A stretch of 64,000 bases of DNA, taken from positions 1,116,001-1,180,000 of the forward strand of contig WHVD01000002.1 in NCBI GenBank assembly GCA_015178975.1, in the 5' to 3' direction. The stretch comes from Hysterangium stoloniferum. Its lineage: Eukaryota > Basidiomycota > Agaricomycetes > Hysterangiales > Hysterangiaceae. A program made the translations under genes and the position numbers. Shown here piece after piece: positions 9,454 to 20,396 of the stretch; position 1 is the stretch's first letter, and the number at the start of each line of letters is the position of its first letter. The notes beneath the pieces were generated by a model. That model ran no database searches and had not been told where the DNA came from. It was given only the letters and a program-made list of their open reading frames with translations.

Positions 9454-11632
9454 TTACTCGACTCTAATTGACGTCATGTCAGATAGCAAGAACCTGTACA
9501 GAACAAATGGGAGCCGTCCCGGGAGTTCGGATTCTGCTTGCAGCATTACACAGACTGCATGCGGAGAACACGGTAGTTTGTGTCTTGAATCGAGCGTTAA
9601 GGATGCAGTGGACGGATATATATGGATTCTTACCTCGGTTGTATGTCGAACCGGCTCGTACGGGGCATATTTCCGCACATGAGCAGGAAGTGCGCGAAGC
9701 TGAAGCCTGGAAAGCATTTATAGCGCAAGGAATTACTAGGGATTTTGATACATTATCGTAGGCTCTAGTAGCTCACCAGCATATGCTTCAACAAATATTG
9801 CTCGACGTATCGGTCCAGTCCCGAGTTCTTTAGATGCCACAATAGCAAGTAAGGTACAGATTTAGACGTCCCCTTAAGAAAATCAACGTAAGCATCATCA
9901 GGGCTCGGACAAACTCAAGACAATTCCAAAGACTCACCATCTCCCCAAAATCCACTAGCGTCTCTTTCAACGCATCCCAGACCCCGTCTGTTCCACATGA
10001 CGTCTCCTTCAGTAATTCTCCTCATAACGTGTATGACTGTCCGCTCCCCAACAGCCAAAGGCCCCATGTTTGAGAGCCCCAAGTCTAATACCATCCCGGG
10101 TTGTGGAGACGGTTTCATCGTCGAAGAGCCGTCTACGCCGGCGCCGCGAATAGCCGTTAATGCTTCGGGAGTAGATCGAGGTGGCGGGGGACGGTCGGTA
10201 ACTGTCCTGATAATGCTCAATGACTCGCGAGAACGAACAAGTGACTATGATGCGGAAGGCGAACGTCCCTCAGGCCCCGAGCTTGATCCAGAACCCGACT
10301 CTGAGTCAGAGCCCGAATGCGCATTACTATCTCCGTGTTCGTCTTCATCGTCATGGTCCCCATAGCTACGCTCGTCGCTGGGGAGATGGCTATCGGGTGA
10401 TCCTTCGCGAAGCTGCACGATGCTTTTCGACAGGGGAGTGGGGCTTCGCTGGCCCTTGCGGATCGCCAGGTTAAAGTGCGAACGGGAGCGGCTTGTTGGG
10501 CTAGGGATACGCCGACTGCACGAGGTTGTGCGAGGCGAAGGTGAGAAGCCCGATGCTGGGTGCAGGTTTGTCAAGGATTCCGAAGAGCGGGTACCGGTGG
10601 TGAAGGCGTATGGAGGAGTCCATGAATAACGATGATAATTTACGCGTTTCTTCTAATGGGATATGTCCCCGTCCGTCGCCTACTAGAATGACCTTTCCTA
10701 CACTCGCACTACATTAACGCCATCTTCGTCATCTATTTACCTTCCACTCTCGCTGTCCGAGTCATCTGAGTCAGAGCCCGAATGCGTATTACTATCTCCA
10801 TGTTCGTCTTCATCGTCATGGTCCCATGGCTATGCTCGTCTCTCGGGAGATGGCTGTCGGGTGATGCTCCGCTAAGCTGGTTGACCCTTGCGGATCGCCA
10901 AACTGAAGTGCAAACGGGAGCGGCTGGTTGGACTAGAGATACGCCGACTGCACGACGTGGTGCGAGACGAAGGTGAGAAGCTCGATGATGGGTGCAGGTT
11001 TGTCAAGGATGTTGAAGAGCGGGTACCGGTGGTGAAGGAGTATGTGCGGCTTTAGCAAGTGAGGAATCCCTGAATAATGATGATAATCTACGCGTTTCTT
11101 CGAATTTGATACGTCCCCGTCCGTCGCCTACTAGGATGGCCTTTCCTACACTCGCACTACCATTGACGCCATCTTCGTCATCGATTTCCCTTCCACTCTC
11201 GCTGTCCGAGTCATCCCGAGTCATCCAGTGCGCCGCCGCCAGTGTATGGCACAGAAAAGGACACAAGCCCTAGCGGCCGATCGAGCCGTCAATAGTCGCG
11301 GAGAGATAATGGAGGAGTCTCTCGCCACAAGTTCGCATCAAGCTCAACAACCAAGATGTCATGTACCTCAATATGTTCCGGGACTTTCCTGGTACACTCG
11401 CGCTACAGATAGACGCGTCATACATGGTCTCCGGCGATGTGGGTGGCTCAGATGGAAGAGCGATTGGGTTAGCATGAGGAGAGGGTGAGGGCGTCAGACG
11501 TGGTGATGTCGAGTGGGAATGGGGGGATAATTGGACACGGGCAGAACGAGGGCGATCATGTGGGCTCAAGTGGAAGCTAGATTGCAGATGACCTTGCCTG
11601 CCGTCAGTGTCAAGGAGAAGGAGGGTCCCCAC
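9454..11632 (-). pseudogene. Ser-rich/acidic family gene, copy C2 (left arm), convergent with C1
   Basis: Minus strand. In order: a Ser/Pro-rich N-terminal frame (11632-11270), an acidic segment with VGKAILVGDGRGRI (11266-11003), a further Ser-rich and acidic frame (10574-10245, with DEDEHGDSNAHSGSDSESGS), then the LGLSNMGPLAVGE block (10220-9936). It continues through the conserved intron (mirror coordinates 42937-43001) into an exon encoding SVPYLLLWHLKNSG. A second intron and a C-terminal frame ending at 9454 (RKYAPYEPVRHTTE) follow. The 10.6-11.0 kb part contains an internally duplicated segment, with two versions of the DSDSES/VGDG block. Several frame breaks against C3 (for example an extra A in GTGGAACAG) suggest decay. 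It may be joined by splicing to the small upstream gene at 11798-12320. Confidence 0.5.
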
Positions 11633-11797
11633 AGCGGCAGTTTCCTCTTTTCTCTGCCTTAGAGGTGTGAAAGGAGCCTCTTCGTCTTATAGGATGACTG
11701 TCCTCGGTTTGACACCTAGGAGTCCAGCCATACAATTCCAGACTCTTGCTGCGCTACTTGGGCCTTCCTGACACGCTCTGTGGATGGATAATGGTTT

Positions 11798-12320
11798 CTA
11801 ATCCAGATCGCGAAAATCAGGAGAAATGCGGTTTACCTTTCCGTTCATTTCACAAACGTCTACCCTAGGCATATTCCATTCAGTACCAAGCACGTAACCC
11901 TGAACAAGTCTCGTCACATCGCCAAGGTTCGAATTGGAGTAGCGTGACAAGATTTCATGGTAGATGCCGAAGGTGTGCGAAGATCCTGTGATGTGGTGTG
12001 TGGTGAGGACTTGCATTTCAAAGCATCCTTTCTGTTGGGCTCACCCATGTACGTAGATGTCCATCCTGCGATCCACTTATGAAGAGATAGGGAAGAAACG
12101 ACGACAAGGCGAGCTTGTTGACGGCTCGCTTGTGTTCCTTTACACATGTCTCCGATTTTAGTCAGTCAAATGGAAGGGAATAGTGCATCGGTGGTGCCTT
12201 ACCGTACTTGTTCCCTTGCTTGTTAATGTCTCAGTAAATTATCTCGCCGTTCCGTGCGCTCGTTACCATCTTGGTGTCAAAATTTAAACCACGAAACATT
12301 ATTTCGATAATCAAGCTCAT
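11798..12320 (-). CDS. Candidate four-exon small protein gene (~120 aa), left arm
   Basis: Mirror of 40553-41075; see that entry for exon positions. The exons add to 363 nt in one frame with three GT..AG introns of 48, 53 and 59 nt. No family is recognised. It lies directly upstream of C2 on the same strand and could be its 5' end rather than a separate gene, if a further splice joins exon 4 to the C2 N-terminal frame. Confidence 0.35.
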
Positions 12321-12639
12321 TGTATCAGACGCTCACATCCTCTAGCCCATACGAGAGCCGGCCTCCATCGTTGCTCCCCCAGGCCCAATGCACATCCTTA
12401 AAGGACTATTGCCCTCTTCAGTTCCATAATCTCATATTCTTAATACTCTTAACAGTAATTCGAATCTAAGTGAGCTATCAATCGTTATTGTTGACCTGGC
12501 CAACTCACCTCCACCTCTCGCGATTACGACCTTGGAAGAGTCACCTGCCGACGCAAACCTGCCTTCCACGTGCTGTACATGCTCTCGGATAGGTAACGGA
12601 ACGCGACGGGGGCGTGCTTGGCCGCCGGATTTTGATGGC
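12321..12639. other. Non-coding stretch, nothing recognised
   Basis: About 320 bp with mixed composition and no open frame with family similarity. If the small gene on the minus strand (11798-12320) is real, this would hold its promoter. Confidence 0.4.
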
Positions 12640-12750
12640 AGTGTTACACTAGCCGCATGGGGAGAAATCGGTATTTTGTGCCTTGAATCGAGTGTTAAGT
12701 AGATGTAATGATGCAGTGGAGAGAAATATATGGATTATTACCAAGTGACA
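12640..12750 (-). pseudogene. Fragment of the family's C-terminal exon region
   Basis: Minus strand: AATCCATATAT, CCACTGCATC, AACACTCGATTCAAGGCACAAA and CCCCATGCGG match, in the same order, the C-terminal region of C2 (9525-9640). It is a short orphan block, so at least one further ancient family copy existed here. It is mirrored at 40123-40233. Confidence 0.6.
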
Positions 12751-12957
12751 CATATGAGAACAGTGGGTAATGACAACAGGGGAACGCAAAGTGGCTTTGT
12801 CTGTCATGTGACGTACCTTCATCAGAGATCCTGGACGAATAAATTCGTCCAAACTAAGTTCCATGCGCAAAACTATTTCATGAAACGGGAAAAAAAAAAT
12901 CTGGTTCACTAGAAATTCTTGGTAGGAAGGATCCGTGATTTAACGGGATAAAAATAT

Positions 12958-13065
12958 TGCCTCAGACGAGAATCGAACCCACGACCTTAACACTCTTACC
13001 CGGTCAGAGGGACTGTAAGGAGGGACTGTAAGAGTCTTACGCTCTACCAACTGAGCTACCAAGGC
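12958..13065 (-). tRNA. tRNA-Lys(CTT) with enlarged intron (copy D)
   Basis: Minus strand: GCCTTGG..CTGAGGC acceptor, GCTCAGTTGGTAGAGC D-arm, TAAGA/TGTTA anticodon stem, CTT anticodon. The T-arm CGTGGGTTCGATTCTCG has a slightly altered stem. The intron is 13 nt longer than in the other copies because CTTACAGTCCCTC is tandemly duplicated. Discriminator A and TTTTT follow. It is the first of a tandem pair with copy E. Confidence 0.82.
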
Positions 13066-13397
13066 ATGCTTTACTACGTCCACATTATAATATATATTGA
13101 ACTGTGACACCACCGTTGTTATGCTCTGCATTTGAATCTGCTATCTTTTCCCCCCCATTCCAGACTTATTTGTCGTACTACACCTTACTTTTGTTGTAGT
13201 AGTATTTACAGTGACAAAAGCATAAAGTGATGAGGCAAGTCACTATATCTTGGGATGTGAACCTCGAACTTCTACATAGTTCTGGATATGCATGTTTGGT
13301 ACTTCATGATTAGTTCCATAATGGTTAAAAATATTTCATGCGCTTGGAAAAAGAGATATATGTAGGGAGGGAGTGTGATTTAATGGGGAAAAAGTAT

Positions 13398-13492
13398 ACC
13401 CTCAGGCAGGACCCGAACCCACACCCTCAACAGTCTTACCCGGTCAGAGGGACTGTAAGAGCCTTATGCTCTACCAATTGAGCTACCAAGGC
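13398..13492 (-). tRNA. tRNA-Lys(CTT) with intron, altered acceptor end (copy E)
   Basis: Minus strand. D-arm and anticodon arm are intact (TAAGG/CTGTT is weaker), with the usual intron. The 3' acceptor strand reads CTGAGGGT instead of CTGAGGCA, so the first base pair is lost and the T-arm (GTGGGTTCGGGTCCTGC) is changed. It is probably a decaying gene. It lies 427 bp from copy D and about 350 bp from the inner edge of the inverted repeat. Confidence 0.7.
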
Positions 13493-13982
13493 ATGGTTTG
13501 TGATAGCTACCTTGTAACACATACTGAACAACAACACCACCATTGTTACATTCTGCAGTTGAATCTGTATTTATCATACTACACCTTAATTTTGTTGTAC
13601 TTCCACTAAGCCTGAGGATTGAGGTTATCTGTGATCATCACTCATCCTCATCTATAATGCCTGACAGTATTTTCTTGTCATTTGTTTTAAAAAAAAGTTT
13701 GAAATGAGGAAACAATACTTTATCAGGGAAACTTTATAATTCTTCTTGGCTAGATCTCTGATTTCATAGGCCATTGCCACACTGACTTGTGAGTGGCACA
13801 TCAGATCAGAGCATGGGGGCCACTGTCAACATTGTCCTTCATATACATAGATATGCAAACAAGATGGCCCACTGTGACACCAAGTCAGAAGTCTGTTCAA
13901 AGGGGAGGGCTTGTCTGTGAGGGAAAATATAGCATTAGGGGATGCACAGCTTAAACAGCATTGGGTTTAGATATGTAAGTTT
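13493..13982. other. Arm end and junction with the Copia remnant
   Basis: 13493-13846 is the upstream flank of tRNA E and unique arm sequence. 13847-13982 lies outside the arm and may be decayed Copia sequence upstream of the integrase, but no motif is readable. No gene is supported. Confidence 0.5.
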
Positions 13983-14513
13983 TTGATTCTTGGGATTGTA
14001 TTCAATGGATGCCAATGCAAACAGATAAAATCCTTTTGGTACAGCATCCAGCTCTCACACATTTGCAGCACTTCCCCACAAAGCATCTATGGATCACATG
14101 GTAAAGGCCCAATCCAGCATGGAACTGAATTTGAAATACACATTGGATGCAAATTAGGATTACATATGGTGCAACTAGGAGGTCATCATCATTATGTGAC
14201 TTTTACGGATGATAACACATGCTTTACTCACTTGCAACTTCTCAGAACCAAGGCAGACACCTTTGATGCTTACCTGAAATTTGACGCCTGGTGTGCAACA
14301 CAACTTAATGTGCCCATAAAGAAATTGCATTTAGATCATGGCGGCAAGTTCCTCAGCAAAGATTTTGAGCACCATCTCAAAATTAAAGGCACTGAGCAGA
14401 AACTTACCACACACAACACTCCACAGCATAATGGCATTGCAGAACATCAAAACTGCACCATCCTAGAACGAGTCCAAGCCCTCCTGCATGCCAGTGTGTT
14501 ACCGAAATCTCTG
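13983..14513 (+). pseudogene. Copia integrase core, 5' part of an element truncated at the repeat arm
   Basis: Plus-strand rve-type integrase of a Ty1/Copia element, the enzyme that joins element DNA to the host genome. The DDE residues are visible: D in VTFTDDNTC, D in KLHLDHGGKFLSKDF, E in QHNGIAEHQNCTILERV. The zinc-binding and Gag parts that should precede it are absent or unreadable. The reading frame is cut at 14513 by a solo LTR and resumes at 15149. Confidence 0.85.
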
Positions 14514-15148
14514 TGTGAAGAGTGGTGGAAGTTCTAACCATTCTATATACGAAGAATATTGACCATTTAGGTATGACACAAGAATGTATTGACTGTCTAA
14601 GTCTAATACAGACCAAACAGGTATTGACTACTTAGTTCAATACAGTTGAGTGAAATAGCTATCTAAAGTAGAGTAGAGAGCTAAAATGAATAAAGGGAAT
14701 CAACTGTTAAGTACGATTCCGAATGACTCCTCGAGTGTAGAAGAGAGTAATGAGAGAGTTGAATAATAGAGTAGTGCGGATGTAGTCTGCACAGATTGAG
14801 ATATAGATGGAGTTTCGACTAGTACAGTTTGAAACTCTGATTGCATAGATAGTTAAAGCTGGTCTGTGACGGTCGAGACGATACCCCAATCACAACTTAC
14901 AGGACACTAATGGGTGTCTGGGTAAGTTGTGGTTGCGGGGTAAAAAGTGTCTGAGTTTTAACTACGGGCACTAGAATACATAAGTCTGGCATGTGTGCAC
15001 CCACAAGAGTCAATGTACCACATACATAGGTCATCAAACTAAATATAAGTGTATAATAAAATAGAGAGAAAGTAGAAATAATAATGGAAATATAGTATGA
15101 GCTCATGCAGACTATATTTCCTGAGTATATTTCACTGTACCTCTCACA
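14514..15148 (+). mobile_element. Solo LTR (635 bp) inside the Copia integrase gene
   Basis: It begins TGTGAAGAGTGG and ends CCTCTCACA, with near-inverted ends TGTGA/TCACA. It is flanked by CTCTG at 14509-14513 and 15149-15153. Ignoring it and one CTCTG copy restores the integrase reading frame across the junction, which shows the empty site. It contains no long open frame. Orientation is not determined. Confidence 0.88.
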
Positions 15149-17370
15149 CTCTGTGGGGTTCGGCTGCTTGGCACGTCATATGGTTATTGAATCGCACAAT
15201 CACAAAAGCCATAGGCAACACTACACCATATGAGGCGGTCTTCAAAACCAAGCCAAATTTGAAGGACTTGCATGAGTGGGGTGAGAGGGTTTGGGTAAGG
15301 TTGGCAAGTGGTGATAAACTCAGAGGACGAGTACACGATGGAAACTGGGTGGGCATCGATGATCAAAGTAATGGTGTACACATTTATTGGCCAGACAAGC
15401 AGACTGTAACAGTTGAACACAACATATACTCCAATAACCCATCAGCCTCTCGTCTCGAAGGGGAGGAATGGACCCTGATCAAAACAAAAACTGACACTAA
15501 ACTGAACCCCATCACCACTCCTATGCAGAACAGCGACAATCTGCAACCTGGAGTAATCACCACAGAAAAACATACCAGAAAAACTAGCCAGTGCATTCAG
15601 GACATTTTACATGGCACTGGTGTCAGTACGCACTGGCAATATGATCCCAAGCTCACCACTGGCATCCAATTGCCTACCAGCAAACCCGTGAACAGCAGTA
15701 CCGAAGTCTTGGAAGGAGAGGGCACAGCAAACTGGATGATGTTAATGGAAATGCAAGAAGAACATGCACTAGCTCTAGAAATCAGCAATGCTGAGGCAAT
15801 TGAACCATGTTCCTTGGCTGAAGCCAAGTGTCGTCCCGACTGGCCATTGTGGGAACAGGCCATTTTTGAAGAGCTGGAAACACTGCAGACTGCACACACC
15901 TGGGAGCTTGTCAACCCTCCTGAAGGTGCCAACATGGTCAGATTGAAATGGGTTTTTCATGCAAAAAAGGATGCTGCAGGAAATGTCATCAGGTACAAGG
16001 CTCGTTTGGTTGTGCAAGGCTTCTCCCAAGTACCTGGTGTTGATTACTTCGACACATTTGCACCCATCACAAAACTTGCTTCAATTCGCACTGTGTTGTC
16101 AATGGCAGCTGCACTCAACCTCGAATTACATCAGATTGACATTAAAGGTGCATATCTAAATGGTGAACTCACAAATGATGAGACAATCTTCATGAAGCAG
16201 CCACCTGGATATCATGCTCCAGACTCCAAAGGGCAAGTGTGCCACCTCTTAAAGACACTGTATGGTTTAAAACAGTCTGGACGATGCTGGTATCAAAAGT
16301 TAGTGGAGATCATGGAAAAGTTGGAATTCACTTGCAGTGATGTTGATCAGGCTGTGTTTTATCGTATGAAGCACAGTATCCTGACAATTGTGCTGGTTCA
16401 TGTCAATGATTGCACAATTGCCTCAACCTCAAACAATACCATTATTACCTTCAAACATGATGTTGCCACTCATGTGGAGATCAGTGATATGGGAAACCTG
16501 CACTGGCTATTAGGAATTGAAATAACTCGTGAATGGGAACAACACACCTTATGCTTATCTCAATGTTCCTACATCGAGTCCATCCTCCGTCGTTATCATC
16601 TTGAAAACCTAAAACCAATATCCACTCCTATGGACCATACCATGCACTTATCTTCATCTCAATCCCCCTCGACCATGAAAGAAAGTACTGAAATGCATGA
16701 TATACCTTATCACAATGCCATTGGCTCCCTTATGTACGCTGCAATGGGTACTCGTCCTGAAATTGCCTTCTCTGTGCAAATAGTTTCGATATTTTCCAAC
16801 AATCTATGTTGAGCCCACTGGGAGGCCATCAAGTGAATCTTCCACTATCTAAAAGGTACCAACCATTTGTGGTTAACATACAGGAAGCAGGATCACAACA
16901 GAACACTTACTGGATATGCTGACGCCGATGGTAGTATGGCTGAAGATCGCCACGCCATCTCTGGCTATGCCTTTATGTTAAATGGTGGTGCCATATCCTG
17001 GAGTGAAAAGTGACAGGAGATAGTTTCACTCTCTATGACTGAGAGTGAATACGTCGCAGCGACCCATGCATCTAAGGAAGCACTTTGGTTGCATTCTTTG
17101 CTTAGTCAATTGTTTGGACCCCCAGATACACCCACAACTTTGTTTTCAAGACAATCAATTGGCCATTGCACTCATGAAAGATCATCAGTACCCACTCGCA
17201 CAAAACATATTGACATACATTTTCACTTCATCTGCTGGATCATCGAAAATGGCTCAATCCACCTTGTTTACTGCCCAACTGGTGACATGGTTGCCGATAC
17301 ACTCACAAAACCACTTCCATCTGCAAAAGTCAAACACTTCACTTCTGAATTAGGACTATCTACAGCTTGA
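15149..17370 (+). pseudogene. Copia integrase end, reverse transcriptase and RNase H, inactivated
   Basis: The open frame (15097-16812) covers the integrase C-terminus (TPYEAVFKTKPNL), a linker, and Copia RT: LKWVFHAKKD, KARLVVQGFSQ, DYFDTFAPI, DIKGAYLNGEL, LYGLKQSGRCW. The catalytic YVDD motif reads HVND (codons at 16399-16410), so one metal-binding Asp is lost. From 16810 the frame continues through RNase H (KGTNHLWLTYR, GYADADGSMAEDRHAISGY, SLSMTESEYVAATHASKEALWL). In-frame TGA stops occur near 16810, 16834 and 17010, the middle one best explained by CGA to TGA. Two frame changes lie near 17145-17215. The frame ends at 17370 with KVKHFTSELGLSTA. Confidence 0.9.
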
Positions 17371-17377
17371 AGGGGAG

Positions 17378-18132
17378 TGTTGGATCAACAAGCATGGAAT
17401 AGTCCACAATGGCCATATTCGGCTATACAGCTACACGGTCATACGGTCATGCAAAGGCCCACAATATGGCCTTACAGCCATATAAACACAGGTAACAATA
17501 GTCATTTCATACCCTTGTCTTGATATCATATATTTGTAAGATGTTTCTGATCTATTATATGGATATTTCTCTTGGCTACTAGATAGTTTAAATACAAGAC
17601 AATTTAGTTAGTATCACCTCAGCTATTTGGCATATTGCGCACAAATACTGAGGTGAGATAGTTATCACTACTTTTATTTATCATTCTTACTCATTTATTA
17701 CCTAGTATTAATTGTTGTATCTAGACTCTTAACGCTAATAATAATGACCTCATAAAATAAATAAATAGTTAAATAAATAGTTATCAAAATGCATATAAAG
17801 AGGGCCAAGTTTCCAATAAAATCATCTATCGCACACATATTTTACTGCACAGCTCAGAAGCTTATCTAATAATCCTAAGGACAATAATAGCCTTAGTCTG
17901 ATACACTAACTGCAAGCACCTACACTTGCAGAATCTTGAATCTTTGTCAGCAACTCTTGAACTTAGCTAATCATCTAAGGTCCCCCAGCCTCACAGCTAC
18001 TTTAGGCTTACTACATACATAGTAAACCTAAAATAACTATCCTTACTGAAATCATTGCCAATACTAGATTGTTCAAGGCCCAGCCCTAAATTTATTGAAT
18101 TAATCAAGTACAAGCACTCAAATAATCCAACA
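17378..18132 (+). repeat. Copia 3' LTR (boundary tentative)
   Basis: It starts TGTTGGATCAAC directly after a purine tract (AAGGGGAG) 3' of the RNase H frame, as expected for a 3' LTR. A possible end at ATCCAACA (18125-18132) is the exact complement of the first 8 bases. It contains a TATA-like GCATATAAAG near 17790. However, homology to the solo LTR at 28857-30008 runs from about 17790 through 18470, past this end, so the true boundary may be later. The 5' LTR is not in the window. Confidence 0.6.
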
Positions 18133-19092
18133 CACATTATGTTCTCTATTAATAAATTATTTAACACCTTTTTAAATAATTATTAATAGGTACAAATAAG
18201 CATACAAGAATCCGAAGCTTTATATCAAGTCTCTGCTAAGTTACTGCATATATATTCAGCTTCTAGCCCCTATTCTCAAGGAATAGTTCTTTTATTTGCT
18301 AAAAAGAGTCATACATATATTGTTCTATTGAACCTTTCAATAATCAAAATAAGCATTGATTTGAGTTGTTTAAGCTTAATAGCGCAGCTCATTAATCTAT
18401 CAGTATTTAAATTACTGGACCTTTTCTTGTTTTATTGTTGAAGCTCTGTGACACTATAGCATATATTGAGCTATCTAAGAGAAACCCCTGAATACATTAC
18501 AGAGTTAGAGTGGCATGACTCAGAGTGTAGCATGAATACTGGGCTTGAGGGTGATTGTTGACACTTAACCTTTACAGGACAAGGTAAATGAAAGAGTTGA
18601 AAGAAGTTGATGTGTGGATGCTGTCATGACAGCAGAGATGATGCCCAAAACCTCAACTTGCACAGTTTTGCACATTGGGGTAAAGAGGTCTGCTTTCTTA
18701 GTGCCTGGTATACCCATAAGTATATGTACATAGCACTTTGAATTAGTTATAGTTTAAGATATTCAAGGAATATCTTAGTTGAAATATATAAAATAAAATA
18801 TAGAAGAAATTGGGAGAAGATACTGATATGCTTTTAAAAGTCTTAATGTTTCAAACTACTAAACTCTTTCATAATATACTCAGCTCCTGAAAGATGATTT
18901 ATTTCATAATACATATACAAATAAGTTTTAAACATTCCCAAAGTGTGGAACACCAAATTAAGTTTGAATCACATCCCAGATGTTTAAATGACCTTTAGAG
19001 TATATTAGAATTTGGTATACTTAATAGTTTTCAGATATCCTGCTTAGTATTAAACTGCTAGTACAGTTGTTAGGTTTTGGGGATGGCTTGAG
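18133..19092. repeat. AT-rich non-coding region; first ~340 bp homologous to 29680-29990
   Basis: 18133-18480 matches the second half of the solo LTR at 28857-30008 (shared GTTTAAGCTTAATAGC, CAGTATTTAAATTACTGGAC). From 18481 to 19092 I see no gene, tRNA or named repeat. Confidence 0.6.
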
Positions 19093-19299
19093 GTGCGGAA
19101 TGCTCTGGTAGACTACATGCAGTGTATTACATACACATTAAGAAATAGAGCTTCTTTGTCCACTGCACACATCATCCAGTCAGTGTTGTTATATTTTGGT
19201 CAGCTCTTTGCAAGTTTCTATCAACAGTTGGATTCAAGTTACTCAGTCATCCTAGGACACAACTATTCAAAACAGTTGAATAATGCTGTGAGTGTGTGA
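19093..19299 (+). pseudogene. Orphan fragment of a Gypsy aspartic protease
   Basis: The frame includes QLDSSYSVILGHNYSKQLN, closely matching the flap/C-terminal part of the Gypsy-4 protease (QLDSSCSVVLGHNWLTRYN at about 740-690). The catalytic DSG is missing. It is an isolated relic in AT-rich sequence; 19300-19541 holds nothing recognisable. Confidence 0.65.
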
Positions 19300-19541
19300 T
19301 TGGAAAATAAACACTAAGGAGACTTTCCCACATCCACAGCAGAGTATTCTACTGGGTGCTTATCTAAGCACATAGGAGTTACCAAACTAAGTAACTCGCC
19401 AAATACTGCATCTACAGTGCTAGGAAAAATACTACAAATACCAGAACAATATAAGAGAATATAGGTAAAATAATAGACTATGTTAGAGCTGTAGTATCAT
19501 ACTCTAACAACAACTGACCACATACTACTGGTGTGTGATAC

Positions 19542-19678
19542 TGTCACGAATCAATTATTCTTCAATAAAGTCGAATAATATTCTACTAATCGAACTCGAA
19601 AGCCTTGTTCGACGAAGTATATATTCCCCCTGTTGATGAAGTAAGAGGCTATTACCAGTCGCGAGAACTCACGGAAGT
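19542..19678 (-). repeat. Gypsy-2 far LTR fragment, cut by the Gypsy-1 insertion
   Basis: 137 bp nearly identical to 38598-38734 (TGTCACGAATCAATTATTCT...), in the same orientation. It is preceded by TGTGA at 19534-19538, and TGTGA also follows the other Gypsy-2 LTR at 39013-39017, a plausible 5 bp target duplication. The remainder of this LTR is missing after the Gypsy-1 insertion at 19679. Confidence 0.85.
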
Positions 19679-20320
19679 TGTGAAGGGTATGCATATATAC
19701 ATGATTGGACCGTGGAATAATATACATATTATAGTACTTTATTATCTAGTTTCTATTCCTTTTCCTTAATTCTCTATATCTTTCGAGCATACCCGTATTT
19801 CTTAGTTCGAAGTCTTGTGTATACCTATGGGCGCTCTCAGCGCCAAAAGATAGACACCTTTTTACCCAGCAGACACCACCTCGTAATGACCCCGACGTCG
19901 AATAGCGAGAGGTGTCAAGGGTAATCTCTCAGCTACTTATAAAGGTAGTGACTTCTTGCGTACTAATAATCTTTGGACTCGAACCGTGAAGGTCGAGTCC
20001 CACTCTCAAGTCTTTGCGCTCATCGACACTCTAGTCGATTTGTGCTGCTATATCTCTACCTCTGATATTCAGTCTTTCGCTGACTATCTTTCTTACTTCT
20101 AGCTACAAGTTGTACCGTAAAGGTCAACTCTTCTTTTCTCCGGTCCTCATCATCATGAGCAACTGTACAGTTGCTCTTGTGACATGTAGTGCATCTCTTT
20201 ACTAGTACTATCAGTCTAGTAATCTACAGTATTGTACAGGATGGTCAATACTTAATAATAGTAGTTGAATAAATACTATTCTTCGTACATCGAGCGGTCA
20301 GAATCTATCGACTCTTCACA
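19679..20320 (+). repeat. Gypsy-1 5' LTR (642 bp)
   Basis: It starts TGTGAAGGGTATGC and ends ACTCTTCACA, with 7 bp terminal inverted repeats TGTGAAG/CTTCACA. The first ~220 bp are nearly identical to the truncated 3' LTR at 32349-32571. The sequence just inside (GTGGTGATCCAAGCTGG) sits where the primer-binding site should be; I cannot name the primer tRNA. The upstream 5 bp are GAAGT. The matching duplication on the right is lost because the 3' LTR is truncated. Confidence 0.9.
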
Positions 20321-20396
20321 GTGGTGATCCAAGCTGGACCATTCTTTTCCTAAAGGAAAGATCTTATTATTTGACTACTAAGACCTGAACACGTGA

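Larger units (their letters stand above)
5719..13846 (+). repeat. Left arm of an 8.13 kb near-perfect inverted repeat
   Basis: Position x here matches the complement of 52873-x (inner part) or 52874-x (outer part), across every segment I compared. The only differences noticed are a 1-base indel (GG at 10140-10141 against GGG near 42733) and one transition (5926 against 46948). The inner edge is at ATATAC, 13841-13846. The outer edge lies at AATTT/TTTGTCTGAG, with about 5 bp of microhomology at the junction. The arm contains four tRNA-Lys genes, two family genes, one small gene candidate and a repeat copy. Confidence 0.95.

Noticed and set aside
3276..13492. tRNA-derived SINEs
   Set aside because: Each unit has a complete tRNA with intron and a pol III terminator and lacks a poly(A) or simple-repeat tail and target duplications, so tandem gene duplication is simpler; a genome-wide search could still change this.
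18558..18600. Possible LTR start (TGTTGACAC) near 18558
   Set aside because: No matching end, repeat partner or target duplication was found.
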